Source of the DNA: Paramacrobiotus richtersi
Taxonomy: Eukaryota > Tardigrada > Eutardigrada > Parachela > Macrobiotidae
Assembly (NCBI GenBank): GCA_034698045.1
Contig: JAQGAU010001241.1
Coordinates: forward strand, 1 to 20,354
DNA: 20,354 nt
Direction: 5' to 3'
Under the pieces are notes generated by a model that saw nothing but the letters and a program-made list of their open reading frames with translations, was not told the origin of the DNA and did not search any database. Shown here in pieces: positions 8,414-16,229 of the stretch. A program made the translations under genes and the position numbers. Positions within the stretch are counted from its first letter, which is position 1. The number at the start of each line of letters is the position of its first letter.

Positions 8414-11282
8414 ACACTGTTTTCTTGGTTGTTCTGAGCTGGATGCCCTGATCCTTCGAGGTGGTGGTGTGGGCGGTTTTTGCCTTGGAATTTTGCTCCA
8501 CATCGGATTCCTCATCTGATGTGATCGCTTTGTTGTGTTTATCCGCTGGGAAGAAGGTTGTTTCAATTCCTTCCTCTTCTTTTGATTTTTCAGGTTCCAG
8601 GATTTCCCCTGGTTCCTTTTCATTGTGTTGAATTTCATCGGTTATTACTTCTTCTTTTTCCAGAGACTCACCGGTTGGTTCATCATCCTCCAAGAGCATT
8701 TGTATTTCATCAGGGTAATTATCATTGGAGTCATTCTCTTCTTCTTGCTCCGAAATTTCTGGCCTGGTGATCATGCATGGTGACCACGGTGATCTGCCTG
8801 TATATCCTGCTTTCATCAAAGTTTCCGTAAGTTCCTCAACAGTTACCTTTGACCAATCTCTTGACCAATCTTTTTGAGGTACTTTTTCCGAAATTTCAGC
8901 GGATCCTTCCTCAGGTATAGTACCATCCGCCTCATATGGTACCTGTTCCCGTTCTAATTGCTCCTGCTCTGCACCTATGACTGACCGTTCCGTACCTTCT
9001 GATGGGTCAGTATTATTTCCTGGATGTTTGAATAGAATTCCTGCATTGGCTAATGCCTTGGCCAATCTTTCAAGTTGTTGCGGTTGCAAATTGTTGTGGA
9101 TTAGTTCCAACTCTACAATTTCTTGTCCAGATACTTCCGGATTTGCTACAGTTTCCTTTTCTTTTTGATCACTGCTTTCTGTTTCAGTGGTTTCCTCTCC
9201 CATTTCTCGCTTCCCTTGATCGGATACATCTTGATTTGGATCTTCTTCACCTGCTGTCAGTTCCTGCGGTTCTTCTTGTTCCATTTGACTCTCCGGCTGT
9301 TCTGATTCGATGGATTCCTCGTCATCTTTCAAGGATCTGTCTTTGATGCTGCCTCCATCTGTATCCGATTTTTCCGATATTAGGCTTTCCACTGAGGGAC
9401 TACGTGAAGTCCTTTCCAACCGTACTGTTATGATACCTTCCAAGGTATCGATATGCAGAACTGGTGTTTTCCTGTTATTGATTTCACTTTCCGTATCTTC
9501 CAGATATTCCGGGATGACCTTGTATTCTTCTGTGTGTTTGATAATCGGGTCTTCTCCCGATTTTGGAGTTGGCATAATCATAATATATTTTGTACCTAGC
9601 ATGTTACCTGCTTCCCGGTACGTGTAAAAGGTACATCCCATGTATTTCAGTTTATCCATCATTTGCAGATACATCGCCGATTCGATAATGTGGGACACCG
9701 TCCCTTTTCGTCTTTCCGTTGGAATTTCCATAATCCGTCGAGTAAAGCGGAACTGTCCTGGTTCCAGTTTCTTCGAAATCTCCTTTTTGTCGACGAACGT
9801 CATGATAGCATTCATGCGAGTTAGCTCTCGGTAACGGATTACTTCACTTGGATGTTTTCGTTCCATATCCGTTCCCCTTTTGTTCATTGCTGCCTCGGAT
9901 CTGGCATGAAATTCCTCCAGTGTAAGGAGTTCTTCCATATGCCATTTTTCTAACATGATTTTGCAATCTTTGATGATTGTTGGGTTGAACAGCTCCGGTG
10001 TTTGCCGCATTGGTGATCTTTTCTCTTCGTAATCACCGCATGCTTGTCCTTCTGAGGCTTCCATTGTCCTCACTTTCGATGACTCCAGAGGATGTTGTAT
10101 TGTTAGCGCTTCGACTGCTTTTTCCCAAGTTTCCTCCAAATGTCCAAAGTAATATGAAGTTGCTTGTCGTCGGGGTTGCGGTGCTTGATTTGCTCGTCTA
10201 CAGAAGTTAGCTGTATGTCCAGTTTTACCACAGACACTACAAGGCTGAACATTGTTCTGTAGTGCCGGATTTTCTGAGCTATTTGTAGCTGAGTTAGATC
10301 CGTTGTTGTTTGCATTGCCTGAGGAATTATTGTATCCTCGCTGCTGATTATTGCCCCCAAACCGTGGCTGGTTGTTGCCACCAAAGCGGTTATTGTTACC
10401 GCGATTATTGTTGTATCCATTGAAGTTGCTACTTCTGTTGAATTGCGGTCGCTGACCGAAATTGTTGCGATTGAAATTGTTACCTTGATTGAAGCGTCCT
10501 CGATTTTGGTCATTACGGAATTGGTTTTGACCTCGATTATTGTTCTGCCATTGACGTTGCTCACGAAAGCGATTGGGGTTATTGGGTCTTGCATTGCCGT
10601 TAAATGATGTCCCCGTTGTTCCAACGCTTGTGTTGTCAATCGGATTCATGGTAATTTTCGGTTTAATGATTTGCAGATTCTTTTGATTGATGGCGTCGAT
10701 TACCTTCGCTACTTGGGTCAAAAATCTGTCAGGCGAATCCGGTTCTTGTAAGATCATTTCGCTGCCTAATTCACCCGTTAATCCGCGGACTAGCTTGTCC
10801 GCTTTCTCAGCATCAGTATAGACCTTTCCACAATCCTCCAAGATGTAGAATAATTTCATTACCTTGTTGTAGTAAACGTGGACACTTTGATTCGGTTGGA
10901 GCATCATTCGTTTTAGCTCCAAAACTTTATCTTCCACGTAACGGTATGGTCTATACTTCGCGATTAATTCGGCTTTCACTGAGGTCCATTTATCCTCCGC
11001 CGATCCTACGCTGGATGATTGTGGTATCGTTCGAGACTGAAACCAGTCTCCCGCACAGCCAACCATGGATAGCTTAATCCATTGTAGCATTTGGGCGTCT
11101 GTCCATCCTTGCCCTTTGCAAACATTCTCGAATTTCTTCAGGAATAGACCTACATCTTCGTCGGGATGATCTGCGAATTTCGGTGGTCTCATGGCAGGAG
11201 GGGCTTTTACTTCCACCGCTCTTGCTGCCGTTGACGCCTGGACTAACTGGTCCATTGTAGCTATTGTCGCTGGTCGCGTCAT
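8391..11282 (-). CDS. gag: Gag polyprotein with long C-terminal extension (963 aa)
   Basis: This structural protein would form the particle core. Residues about 35-200 match the retrotransposon capsid pattern (AGDWFQSR at 77-84, W99, YRPYRYVEDKV, then ADKLVRGLTGELG at 161-173). Residues 225-335 are Asn/Arg/Gly-rich, of the RNA-binding nucleocapsid type. A single CCHC zinc knuckle follows at C348, C351, H356, C361. Typical Ty3/gypsy Gag ends soon after this, but here a further ~240 residues (about 400-640) look globular, with many aromatic and hydrophobic positions. They are followed by a ~320-residue Glu/Asp-rich disordered tail. The extension has no family I recognise. A small upstream ORF starts at 11343 in another frame and overlaps the gag start. 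The ATG at 11282 is chosen because the capsid-like sequence follows directly. Confidence 0.88.
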   Translation of the reverse strand: MTRPATIATMDQLVQASTAARAVEVKAPPAMRPPKFADHPDEDVGLFLKKFENVCKGQGWTDAQMLQWIKLSMVGCAGDWFQSRTIPQSSSVGSAEDKWTSVKAELIAKYRPYRYVEDKVLELKRMMLQPNQSVHVYYNKVMKLFYILEDCGKVYTDAEKADKLVRGLTGELGSEMILQEPDSPDRFLTQVAKVIDAINQKNLQIIKPKITMNPIDNTSVGTTGTSFNGNARPNNPNRFREQRQWQNNNRGQNQFRNDQNRGRFNQGNNFNRNNFGQRPQFNRSSNFNGYNNNRGNNNRFGGNNQPRFGGNNQQRGYNNSSGNANNNGSNSATNSSENPALQNNVQPCSVCGKTGHTANFCRRANQAPQPRRQATSYYFGHLEETWEKAVEALTIQHPLESSKVRTMEASEGQACGDYEEKRSPMRQTPELFNPTIIKDCKIMLEKWHMEELLTLEEFHARSEAAMNKRGTDMERKHPSEVIRYRELTRMNAIMTFVDKKEISKKLEPGQFRFTRRIMEIPTERRKGTVSHIIESAMYLQMMDKLKYMGCTFYTYREAGNMLGTKYIMIMPTPKSGEDPIIKHTEEYKVIPEYLEDTESEINNRKTPVLHIDTLEGIITVRLERTSRSPSVESLISEKSDTDGGSIKDRSLKDDEESIESEQPESQMEQEEPQELTAGEEDPNQDVSDQGKREMGEETTETESSDQKEKETVANPEVSGQEIVELELIHNNLQPQQLERLAKALANAGILFKHPGNNTDPSEGTERSVIGAEQEQLEREQVPYEADGTIPEEGSAEISEKVPQKDWSRDWSKVTVEELTETLMKAGYTGRSPWSPCMITRPEISEQEEENDSNDNYPDEIQMLLEDDEPTGESLEKEEVITDEIQHNEKEPGEILEPEKSKEEEGIETTFFPADKHNKAITSDEESDVEQNSKAKTAHTTTSKDQGIQLRTTKKTVYGRLRGL

Positions 11283-11660
11283 TTTGTTCTTGTAGCTGTA
11301 TGGCGTACTCTCTCAGATTGAGGAATAACCGCTGTACTTTCAAGTATTATCCACCAAGATCACTTACGGATTTCAGTTGGGGTTGCGGTTTCGGGTTGAT
11401 TTCTAGGATTCCTTGATAGGTCCTGTTCTTGATCAAGTCACGCGTTGTCAGGGTTTTTCTGGATAGAGGATCAGGTCCTTCTTCCGTTGTTAATATTTCT
11501 TGACTGATGTTAACGTCACTTCGGATCCGGAATAACTGAGTATCCGCTAAAGGTGTGCACCCCTTTAACGGAACTTACCTTATTTCGGCACCAGCTAGAT
11601 TCGCATAGAATCCAGCAAAGGAAAAATAAGATCTAAAGGTTCCAAGTGCTCAAAACACAC
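11283..11660 (-). promoter_or_regulatory. Leader between primer-binding site and gag, with splice donors
   Basis: About 380 nt separate the primer-binding site from gag. On the minus strand AAG|GTAAGTT (GT at 11578-11577) is a near-ideal splice donor, and TCC|GTAAGTG (GT at 11367-11366) is a second. Either could feed an env or accessory message, as envelope-bearing members of the family are known to do. A second copy of the primer-binding-like TGGTGCCGAAA lies at 11593-11583, directly upstream of the strong donor. A short ORF beginning at 11343 precedes and overlaps gag. The leader probably also carries packaging signals, but none can be read directly. Confidence 0.5.
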
Positions 11661-11672
11661 GTTTCGGCACCA
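11661..11672 (-). other. Candidate primer-binding site of the large element
   Basis: TGGTGCCGAAAC on the minus strand begins with the TGG expected for pairing with a tRNA 3' CCA end. It lies 3 nt downstream of a TG...CA-type LTR end (...CTTCACA). The matching tRNA would end ...CGGCACCA; I do not assign the tRNA. Confidence 0.6.
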
Positions 11673-11675
11673 ATT

Positions 11676-11958
11676 TGTGAAGTGCTAAAGCGGTCTAACC
11701 ACTTTAACCTCACAAGAGATATTACGGTTGAGTTCCGGCTTGACTGTTACACACATGTAGACCAATAACTGGTTTCTTTAATGCATAACAAAATACATAT
11801 CTTTCAAAGCAGCTGTCTTCACGCTTATATTGGCACACAATCTAGCTCAACGCTATTTCCTTCTAGCTCAACACACAGTCGCGTAACAGACAGACATTTA
11901 TGTTGAGACACAGCTTGAAGGTTCGCCATTATCCGGGTTATCGCTCAAGCGTGTTACA
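11676..11958 (-). repeat. Candidate 5' LTR of the large element
   Basis: The right-hand limit is set by the primer-binding site and the left-hand limit by the nearest sensible TGTAACAC start, giving a 283-bp unit that begins TGTAACA and ends TTCACA on the minus strand. It contains a TATA-like AATATAA (11831-11825) and an ATTAAA polyadenylation-like signal (11782-11777) in sensible order. The second LTR is not visible in the window, so the outer limit is inferred and could be further upstream. Confidence 0.5.
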
Positions 11959-12502
11959 TTGCATGTTTACGTATGCTTATTCACGTTGTACGCTGTCCTT
12001 GCCCTTGTAAGATATGCGATATCTTACAGTACCTCTTGCCGGCTTGTCCACTCAGCACAGACGAGACAGTTAGACGAATGTCTGTGCAAAGATGTAGATA
12101 CTCTGTTAGAACATGATTGGCTGTCAGAAAATGGGCTATCTGCGCTGGTACTGATACGGATATTGATCCATGGAATACAACAATCCCTGTACGTTCTCCT
12201 AATTGCGTACATAAATGTTGTACAACATTGTTTCAAATGTTCAGTTTTATTAAAATTACGGAGATCCAAACCATCGATCCCGAACCGAAGCGGTTCAATT
12301 ATTAATGTGTAAACATCTCTTTAACGTTCTGCGGTTTCATGCATCTGTACAGTACTGTTATGCGTCCCACGGCACTGCAACAACATTCGATTCTTGCCAC
12401 ACCAAGGCCGGATATATGTAGACGTCAGAGTTGTGTTGACTTTTTCCACACTGCAAGAAGGATGATGTGCTGCACGGTTGTCCAGTGTTGTTTTAATAAT
12501 TA
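11959..12502. other. Noncoding flank; no gene recognised
   Basis: Open frames on both strands overlap each other over 11959-12312 (117 aa plus strand, 81 aa minus strand) and show no recognisable family, so both are treated as chance. If the LTR is longer than called, part of this stretch belongs to it. The only structural feature seen is the hairpin at 12007-12027. Confidence 0.4.
12007..12027. repeat. Perfect short hairpin
   Basis: GTAAGATAT and ATATCTTAC form a perfect 9-bp inverted repeat around a GCG loop. The role is unknown. Confidence 0.6.
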
Positions 12503-13262
12503 AAAGTAGATAGTAAATCCCAATTATTAGGCTTTTGGGACCATTAATAATTAAGTAAATAGTAGACCGGTGCCGAAAACAGATAGTAAATAGTAACTGA
12601 ATATTAGAAGCGCTGCTTTGACAGTATTAAATAGTAGGTAAAATTAGCATTCTGCCAGCTTCCTATTATAATAATTAAAGCTAGTCTTTTACTATCCATA
12701 ACTGCTAACAGATACAAAAAATGCCGCCGATGTGACAAAGTCGTTGTTTGAAACTAGACATAATACGTCCCAAGTACAGTGAACCTGGAGCAGCGCCAGT
12801 TTCTATGTATGCAATATCGCCAAAACAGCGACAGCGTTACTGGTTCACTCTTCAGCTAATGATTATGAACTGTAAAAGCTAATGCATTTGAATTTCTTTT
12901 TCCTCGTTTCGTCTTTTTGACTTACTCTACGTTAATGGATATCGAATTTCTAAAAAGGAAATGTTGCTTTAGTTATGTTACGTTTGAGTTATTGCTAACA
13001 GGTTTCATCATTCGGATAACGTAAAGCGAGCAAAAAAATTACAAGAATGCACAAAAGGTTGATCACTGCTCCGACCAGTAACCGATATTATGATATTTCT
13101 AATTATTAAGTAAATAGTAAGCGGCTGCGGAAGACAAAATTAAATATTAAGTGAACAGTAGGCATAAAAATGGTGCGATAGTAAATAGTAAGTAAATAGT
13201 AAAGGCAAAAAATGCGGGGATATTAAATAGTAACAGGCGTCGAAAAGTGATAGTAAAAACAA
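12503..13262. repeat. Region with dispersed ATAGTAAATAGTAA-like motif
   Basis: Variants of (A)TAGTAAATAGTAA recur roughly ten times, clustered at 12503-12640 and 13105-13255, with about 450 bp of ordinary AT-rich sequence between. Several copies are followed by a short GC-richer block of similar shape (ACCGGTGCCGAAAAC, GCGGCTGCGGAAGAC, CAGGCGTCGAAAAG). This looks like a degenerate minisatellite or an array of decayed short units. No coding frame is seen in this stretch. Confidence 0.5.
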
Positions 13263-13268
13263 CACTGC

Positions 13269-13272
13269 GGTT
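13269..13272. other. Left target-site copy GGTT
   Basis: GGTT immediately precedes the left end of the small LTR element, and the same four bases follow its right end at 15402-15405. A 4-bp duplication is within the range known for LTR retroelements. Four bases can match by chance. Confidence 0.5.
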
Positions 13273-13492
13273 TGTTGTATACTAAACTGGTCTTACATGT
13301 TCTATGCACGTGATGATCATGCTAGTTGCTTACCTGTCTGTTATGTCATCTTACTTAGTATCATGAGCTACCTAGACTTCCCTGAAGGAAGTACCAGACC
13401 TATATAAGTGTACTCATGAGAGTACATAAGATCATCATTACGGAGACACGAACCCGATAAAGTCTGAGCCTTCTCTTGTTTTCTTCATAACA
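13273..13492 (+). repeat. Left LTR of the small element
   Basis: The 220-bp repeat starts TGTTGTATAC and ends TTCATAACA, giving the usual TG...CA ends. It matches the right LTR almost base for base over the shared 216 bp. It contains a TATATAAG promoter-like motif at 13401-13408 and, just downstream, GTACTC-ATGA-GAGTAC, a short hairpin near the likely RNA start. Confidence 0.88.
13401..13408 (+). promoter_or_regulatory. TATA box in left LTR
   Basis: TATATAAG lies in the second half of the LTR, leaving a short R-U5 region. This placement is normal for a compact LTR promoter, and the right LTR carries the same motif. Confidence 0.6.
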
Positions 13493-13493
13493 A

Positions 13494-13510
13494 TGGTGGC
13501 TCCAGAGGCC
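13494..13510 (+). other. Candidate primer-binding site of the small element
   Basis: TGGTGGCTCCAGAGGCC begins one base after the LTR end and starts with TGG. It would pair with a tRNA ending ...GGAGCCACCA. The tRNA is not identified. Confidence 0.45.
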
Positions 13511-13913
13511 GTATTACTTCGGGTAATACACTCTGTGAGAGGGGACACCACACACAGCGCTACGCGTTGTTCTTCAACACCCATGGCCAACTGACCTTTG
13601 TTATCAAAGCTCTCAGTGCCAGCCTTACACCTGCAACGTTTGACCACCTACCCCAACTACCACCGTGACCCAACTACAACGATGACCTCTGGAATCCAGT
13701 ATCGGCAGGTCTGTACAAACTTGCTCTAACTCGATTCGATCATGAGTTTACTACTCTACGTGAGCATTTCTAACAACGGCACATGGATACGGTTTTTTCT
13801 TAAACCCTACAACAACCGTCACATGGAATTTTGAAAGCTAACCGCGGAAAGACGACAAAACGTTCCTCAACTGCAATGTGGCGTCGAGAGACGAAGATAC
13901 CCCCTACGACGAG

Positions 13914-14255
13914 ATGACGCGCGCAAATTCACATGCCACCGGAATGGAGACCGGAATGGCTGATGCAATTCACATGCCACCGGGAAAAGAGACCGGAATG
14001 GCTAATGCAATTCACATGCCACCGGTAAAAGAGACCGGAATGGCTTACGCAATTCACATGCCACCGGAGATACAGACCGGACTGGCTGACGCAACCTACA
14101 CGCTACCGGACAAAGGGACCGGAAATGCTGCTGATACACGCAACCGGAATTTTGAGACCGGAAATGCTAATTGCATTACCGCCGAACCGGCATTGGAAAT
14201 TTGTGAACTGATCACTCCCGGATTTCCCTCACAAGGATTGATCACCTTTGTTTGA
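13914..14255 (+). CDS. Open frame with 14-residue repeats in the small element
   Basis: From the first ATG in frame (13914) about 113 codons are open. The product is built mainly of a 14-residue unit of the form ETGMADAIHMPPGK, encoded by 42-bp tandem repeats. It has no known domain, no signal peptide and no membrane segment. Because the repeat length is a multiple of three the frame stays open across it, which may simply follow from the repeat and need not mean that a protein is made. It lies where gag would be in an autonomous relative. I do not recognise it. Confidence 0.35.
   Translation: MTRANSHATGMETGMADAIHMPPGKETGMANAIHMPPVKETGMAYAIHMPPEIQTGLADATYTLPDKGTGNAADTRNRNFETGNANCITAEPALEICELITPGFPSQGLITFV
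13922..14190 (+). repeat. Tandem 42-bp repeats rich in ACCGG
   Basis: About six units, the central ones exactly 42 bp apart (unit starts at 13947, 13989, 14031, 14073), with progressive divergence to the right. Each unit contains ACCGGAATGGC and CACATGCCACCGG-like blocks, so ACCGG recurs twice per unit. This may be a structural or packaging region of the element RNA, or a simple expansion. Confidence 0.8.
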
Positions 14256-14478
14256 GCCAATCGATCCAAAGCGGTAACGTGCCGAACCAACTTAATTGAA
14301 TAGTTAATTTGAAGCAAATCGGGGGACGACGACAATACAGTAGTGCACAAAGTGATACCAAATAATTTTCTTGCCACGACTCCGCCACTATAATTATTCC
14401 AAGAAGTTTTTATGCAAATATTTCGCGATAAGGAACTAATTTTCTTCCGCATACGGCATACCAGACAGACAACTTGTT

Positions 14479-14937
14479 TTGCTTACGATTCTGTATAACA
14501 ACTTTATTGTTTCTTGCCGACAATACGTGGATTTTCCTGCCATTTCTACGGAACAATTAACTTGCCGATTTTATGCCCTGCAGCTACATTTTATCGAGCT
14601 ATTCGAACAACACTTCTTTCATGTCTTGGCGAACTGCAAACCTTCTACAACTTACTGCCCTTTGCCTGAAGCTACATACCGGCTACTCGATCGACGCCTT
14701 GGTCTCGCGTCTACACCACAGCAATTTCGATCTGCAACTGAGCTTTCGATCCTTTGCTCAATGGTGGACCGACGCCAACAAAGAATGAACCGACAATCTA
14801 CGCATCACAAACTGGAACAGTCTAGCGAAATGATTTGCCTCATTCCACTGCAACATTATTTCCACTATACCGGAACCACGACTCTTGCCGGCTACTGCTT
14901 TCGGAGAAATTTTCCATACATTTTTGAAGACGGCTGA
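14479..14937 (+). other. Unrecognised open frame in the small element interior
   Basis: A frame of about 150 codons is open here, and a second frame is open for ~70 codons over 14573-14788. Neither has a recognisable domain and the longer does not begin with ATG. It may be a remnant of a coding region of the parent element, or chance. Low support. Confidence 0.2.
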
Positions 14938-15131
14938 TCTACATAACGATCCTGCCCACTACTTTTCACAAGCGGGGAAGAAGCAGCAACATGACGAAGA
15001 ATGAACAACGCATCTACAACAATTGAAGAAGAGCCCCATACGTTCCTTCAGAGGGGAAGACGACACTAACGACGCAAAGAGCATAAAACTTTTCCTGTTA
15101 CACCTTTCACTGAAATGTCTACGACATTTTC

Positions 15132-15145
15132 CTAAAGGAGGGGAA
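15132..15145 (+). other. Candidate polypurine tract of the small element
   Basis: CTAAAGGAGGGGAA directly abuts the start of the right LTR, the expected place and composition for the plus-strand primer. Confidence 0.6.
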
Positions 15146-15361
15146 TGTTGTATACTAAACTGGTCTTACATGTTCTATGCACGTGATGATCATGCTAGTT
15201 GCTTACCTGTCTGTTATGTCATCTTACTTAGTATCATGAGCTACCTAGACTTCCCTGAAGGAAGTACCAGACCTATATAAGTGTACTCATGAGAGTACAT
15301 AAGATCATCATTACGGAGACACGAACCCGATAAAGTCTGAGCCTTCTCTCGTTTTCTTCAT
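15146..15361 (+). repeat. Right LTR of the small element
   Basis: It is virtually identical to the left LTR over 216 bp with no length differences. Its last four bases are not present as such; instead the sequence passes directly into an inverted copy of the LTR start. Confidence 0.88.
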
Positions 15362-15401
15362 CACGTGCATAGAACATGTAAGACCAGTTTAGTATACAAC
15401 A
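15358..15401 (-). repeat. Inverted copy of the LTR start at the element's right end
   Basis: These 44 bp are the exact reverse complement of 13273-13316 and of 15146-15189. They end ...AGTATACAACA and are followed at once by GGTT (15402-15405), the same four bases that precede the left LTR. Confidence 0.85.
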
Positions 15402-16150
15402 GGTTGTCAAGCATGGCAAGATATTTGCGATAATGCACCGATTGGAAAACACTGACCGGATGCCATCGTCTGGGAATATGGGCAGTATGGGCTGTCGGTG
15501 AAAGTATGCTCTCCGAAGAATCGGTCCCGGACTTGTGAAAATAAGCCACCACTGTATCCTAAAGCTAATTCGTCAAAACGCCCTGGTAAACAGTGTCTGG
15601 GGAATAGCACGGCCTGCAACACGCTCGTGTTGCATTAGTCGTATATGTTGCTACTCATGTGGTTTCGGTGACTGTCTGCCTATTTTGTGATGTTTCGGAA
15701 TCTGGAACACGAATTACCTGTAACTTTACTATGCAAATTCTATCAAACATACAGAGCGTTTCAGCCAGCGCATACTTCACACTAAACATCGTACCAGATT
15801 AAACATTACATAAACGCCCATCTTCGCCCTATAATTTTGTAAAACTAATCAACATATCCACCAGAAAAACGACTTAAAAAGGACTGCCTGTAAAAAACCA
15901 AAGCTGTAAATATAATATGCCTAATCTTCGGCTAGGAGTACAAAACGAATCACGTTGCCCGATCTCTTGCAGTGATAGAAACTTTTCGACCGCACAACCA
16001 CGTTGAAGGGATCAGGTGTCCATCAAAACAAAAGCGCTTATTCCCGGGCTGCTCGCCCTTGCCCACATGCTTCTTCGAGAATTCATCCTGTTCGCTAGAA
16101 ACGTAAAACTTTGCAATAATTCGAACCGACTATACATCGGAAACGGAAAG
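15402..16150. other. No gene recognised
   Basis: After the GGTT flank the sequence has only short open frames. A minus-strand frame at 15407-15622 (71 codons) has a protein-like composition but no family I know, and the stretch to its right is AT-rich with scattered stops. No RNA gene, repeat array or clear mobile element is visible. Confidence 0.4.
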
Positions 16151-16229
16151 TTCCAGTACAAGCGATCATGAACGGTTACCTAGCAAACTGTCGCGCCGCT
16201 TTCTTGTTCTGTTCAGCGATCGCGATCAA

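Larger units (their letters stand above)
1..11958 (-). mobile_element. Envelope-bearing Ty3/gypsy-like LTR retroelement (no 3' LTR seen)
   Basis: On the minus strand the order is candidate 5' LTR, primer-binding site, leader, gag with a CCHC knuckle, a short basic ORF, protease-RT-RNase H-integrase, an envelope-like glycoprotein, and two extra ORFs. RT-RNase H-integrase order and a GPY/F-like module after integrase place it in Ty3/gypsy (Metaviridae) rather than copia. The main frames are long and open, so it looks whole or nearly so and probably young. The 3' LTR is not recognisable at the left side; it probably lies outside the window, or the left edge has been altered by another insertion. 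Without both LTRs the age cannot be estimated. The family cannot be named more closely from sequence reading alone. Confidence 0.9.
13273..15401 (+). mobile_element. Small non-autonomous LTR retroelement
   Basis: A 2.1-kb element has near-identical LTRs (13273-13492 and 15146-15361), a candidate primer-binding site just inside the left LTR, and a purine-rich tract just before the right LTR. The ~1.65-kb interior shows no protease, RT or integrase motif, so it must borrow enzymes from a relative; the size and content suit a LARD-like derivative. Near identity of the LTRs implies recent insertion. The right end is unusual: the LTR runs directly into an inverted copy of the LTR start, so the element begins and ends with the same 44-bp terminus in opposite orientation, flanked by GGTT on both sides. 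The parent family is unknown. Confidence 0.8.

Noticed and set aside
11959-12312. 117-codon plus-strand frame beside the LTR
   Set aside because: Overlapped by open frames on both strands and without any motif; best read as chance or LTR-adjacent sequence.
12569-12580. A third primer-binding-like GGTGCCGAAAAC on the plus strand
   Set aside because: No LTR end lies beside it, and it fits better as one of the GC-rich blocks of the local repeat motif.
12503-13262. CRISPR-like or microsatellite array
   Set aside because: Motif spacing is irregular, there are no uniform spacers, and the context is eukaryotic.
13878-13913. Upstream GTG start of the repeat-encoding frame
   Set aside because: GTG is not a normal eukaryotic start; the first ATG in frame is at 13914.
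15407-15622. 71-codon minus-strand frame with protein-like composition
   Set aside because: No family recognised, short, and overlapped by another open frame; not enough support for a gene.
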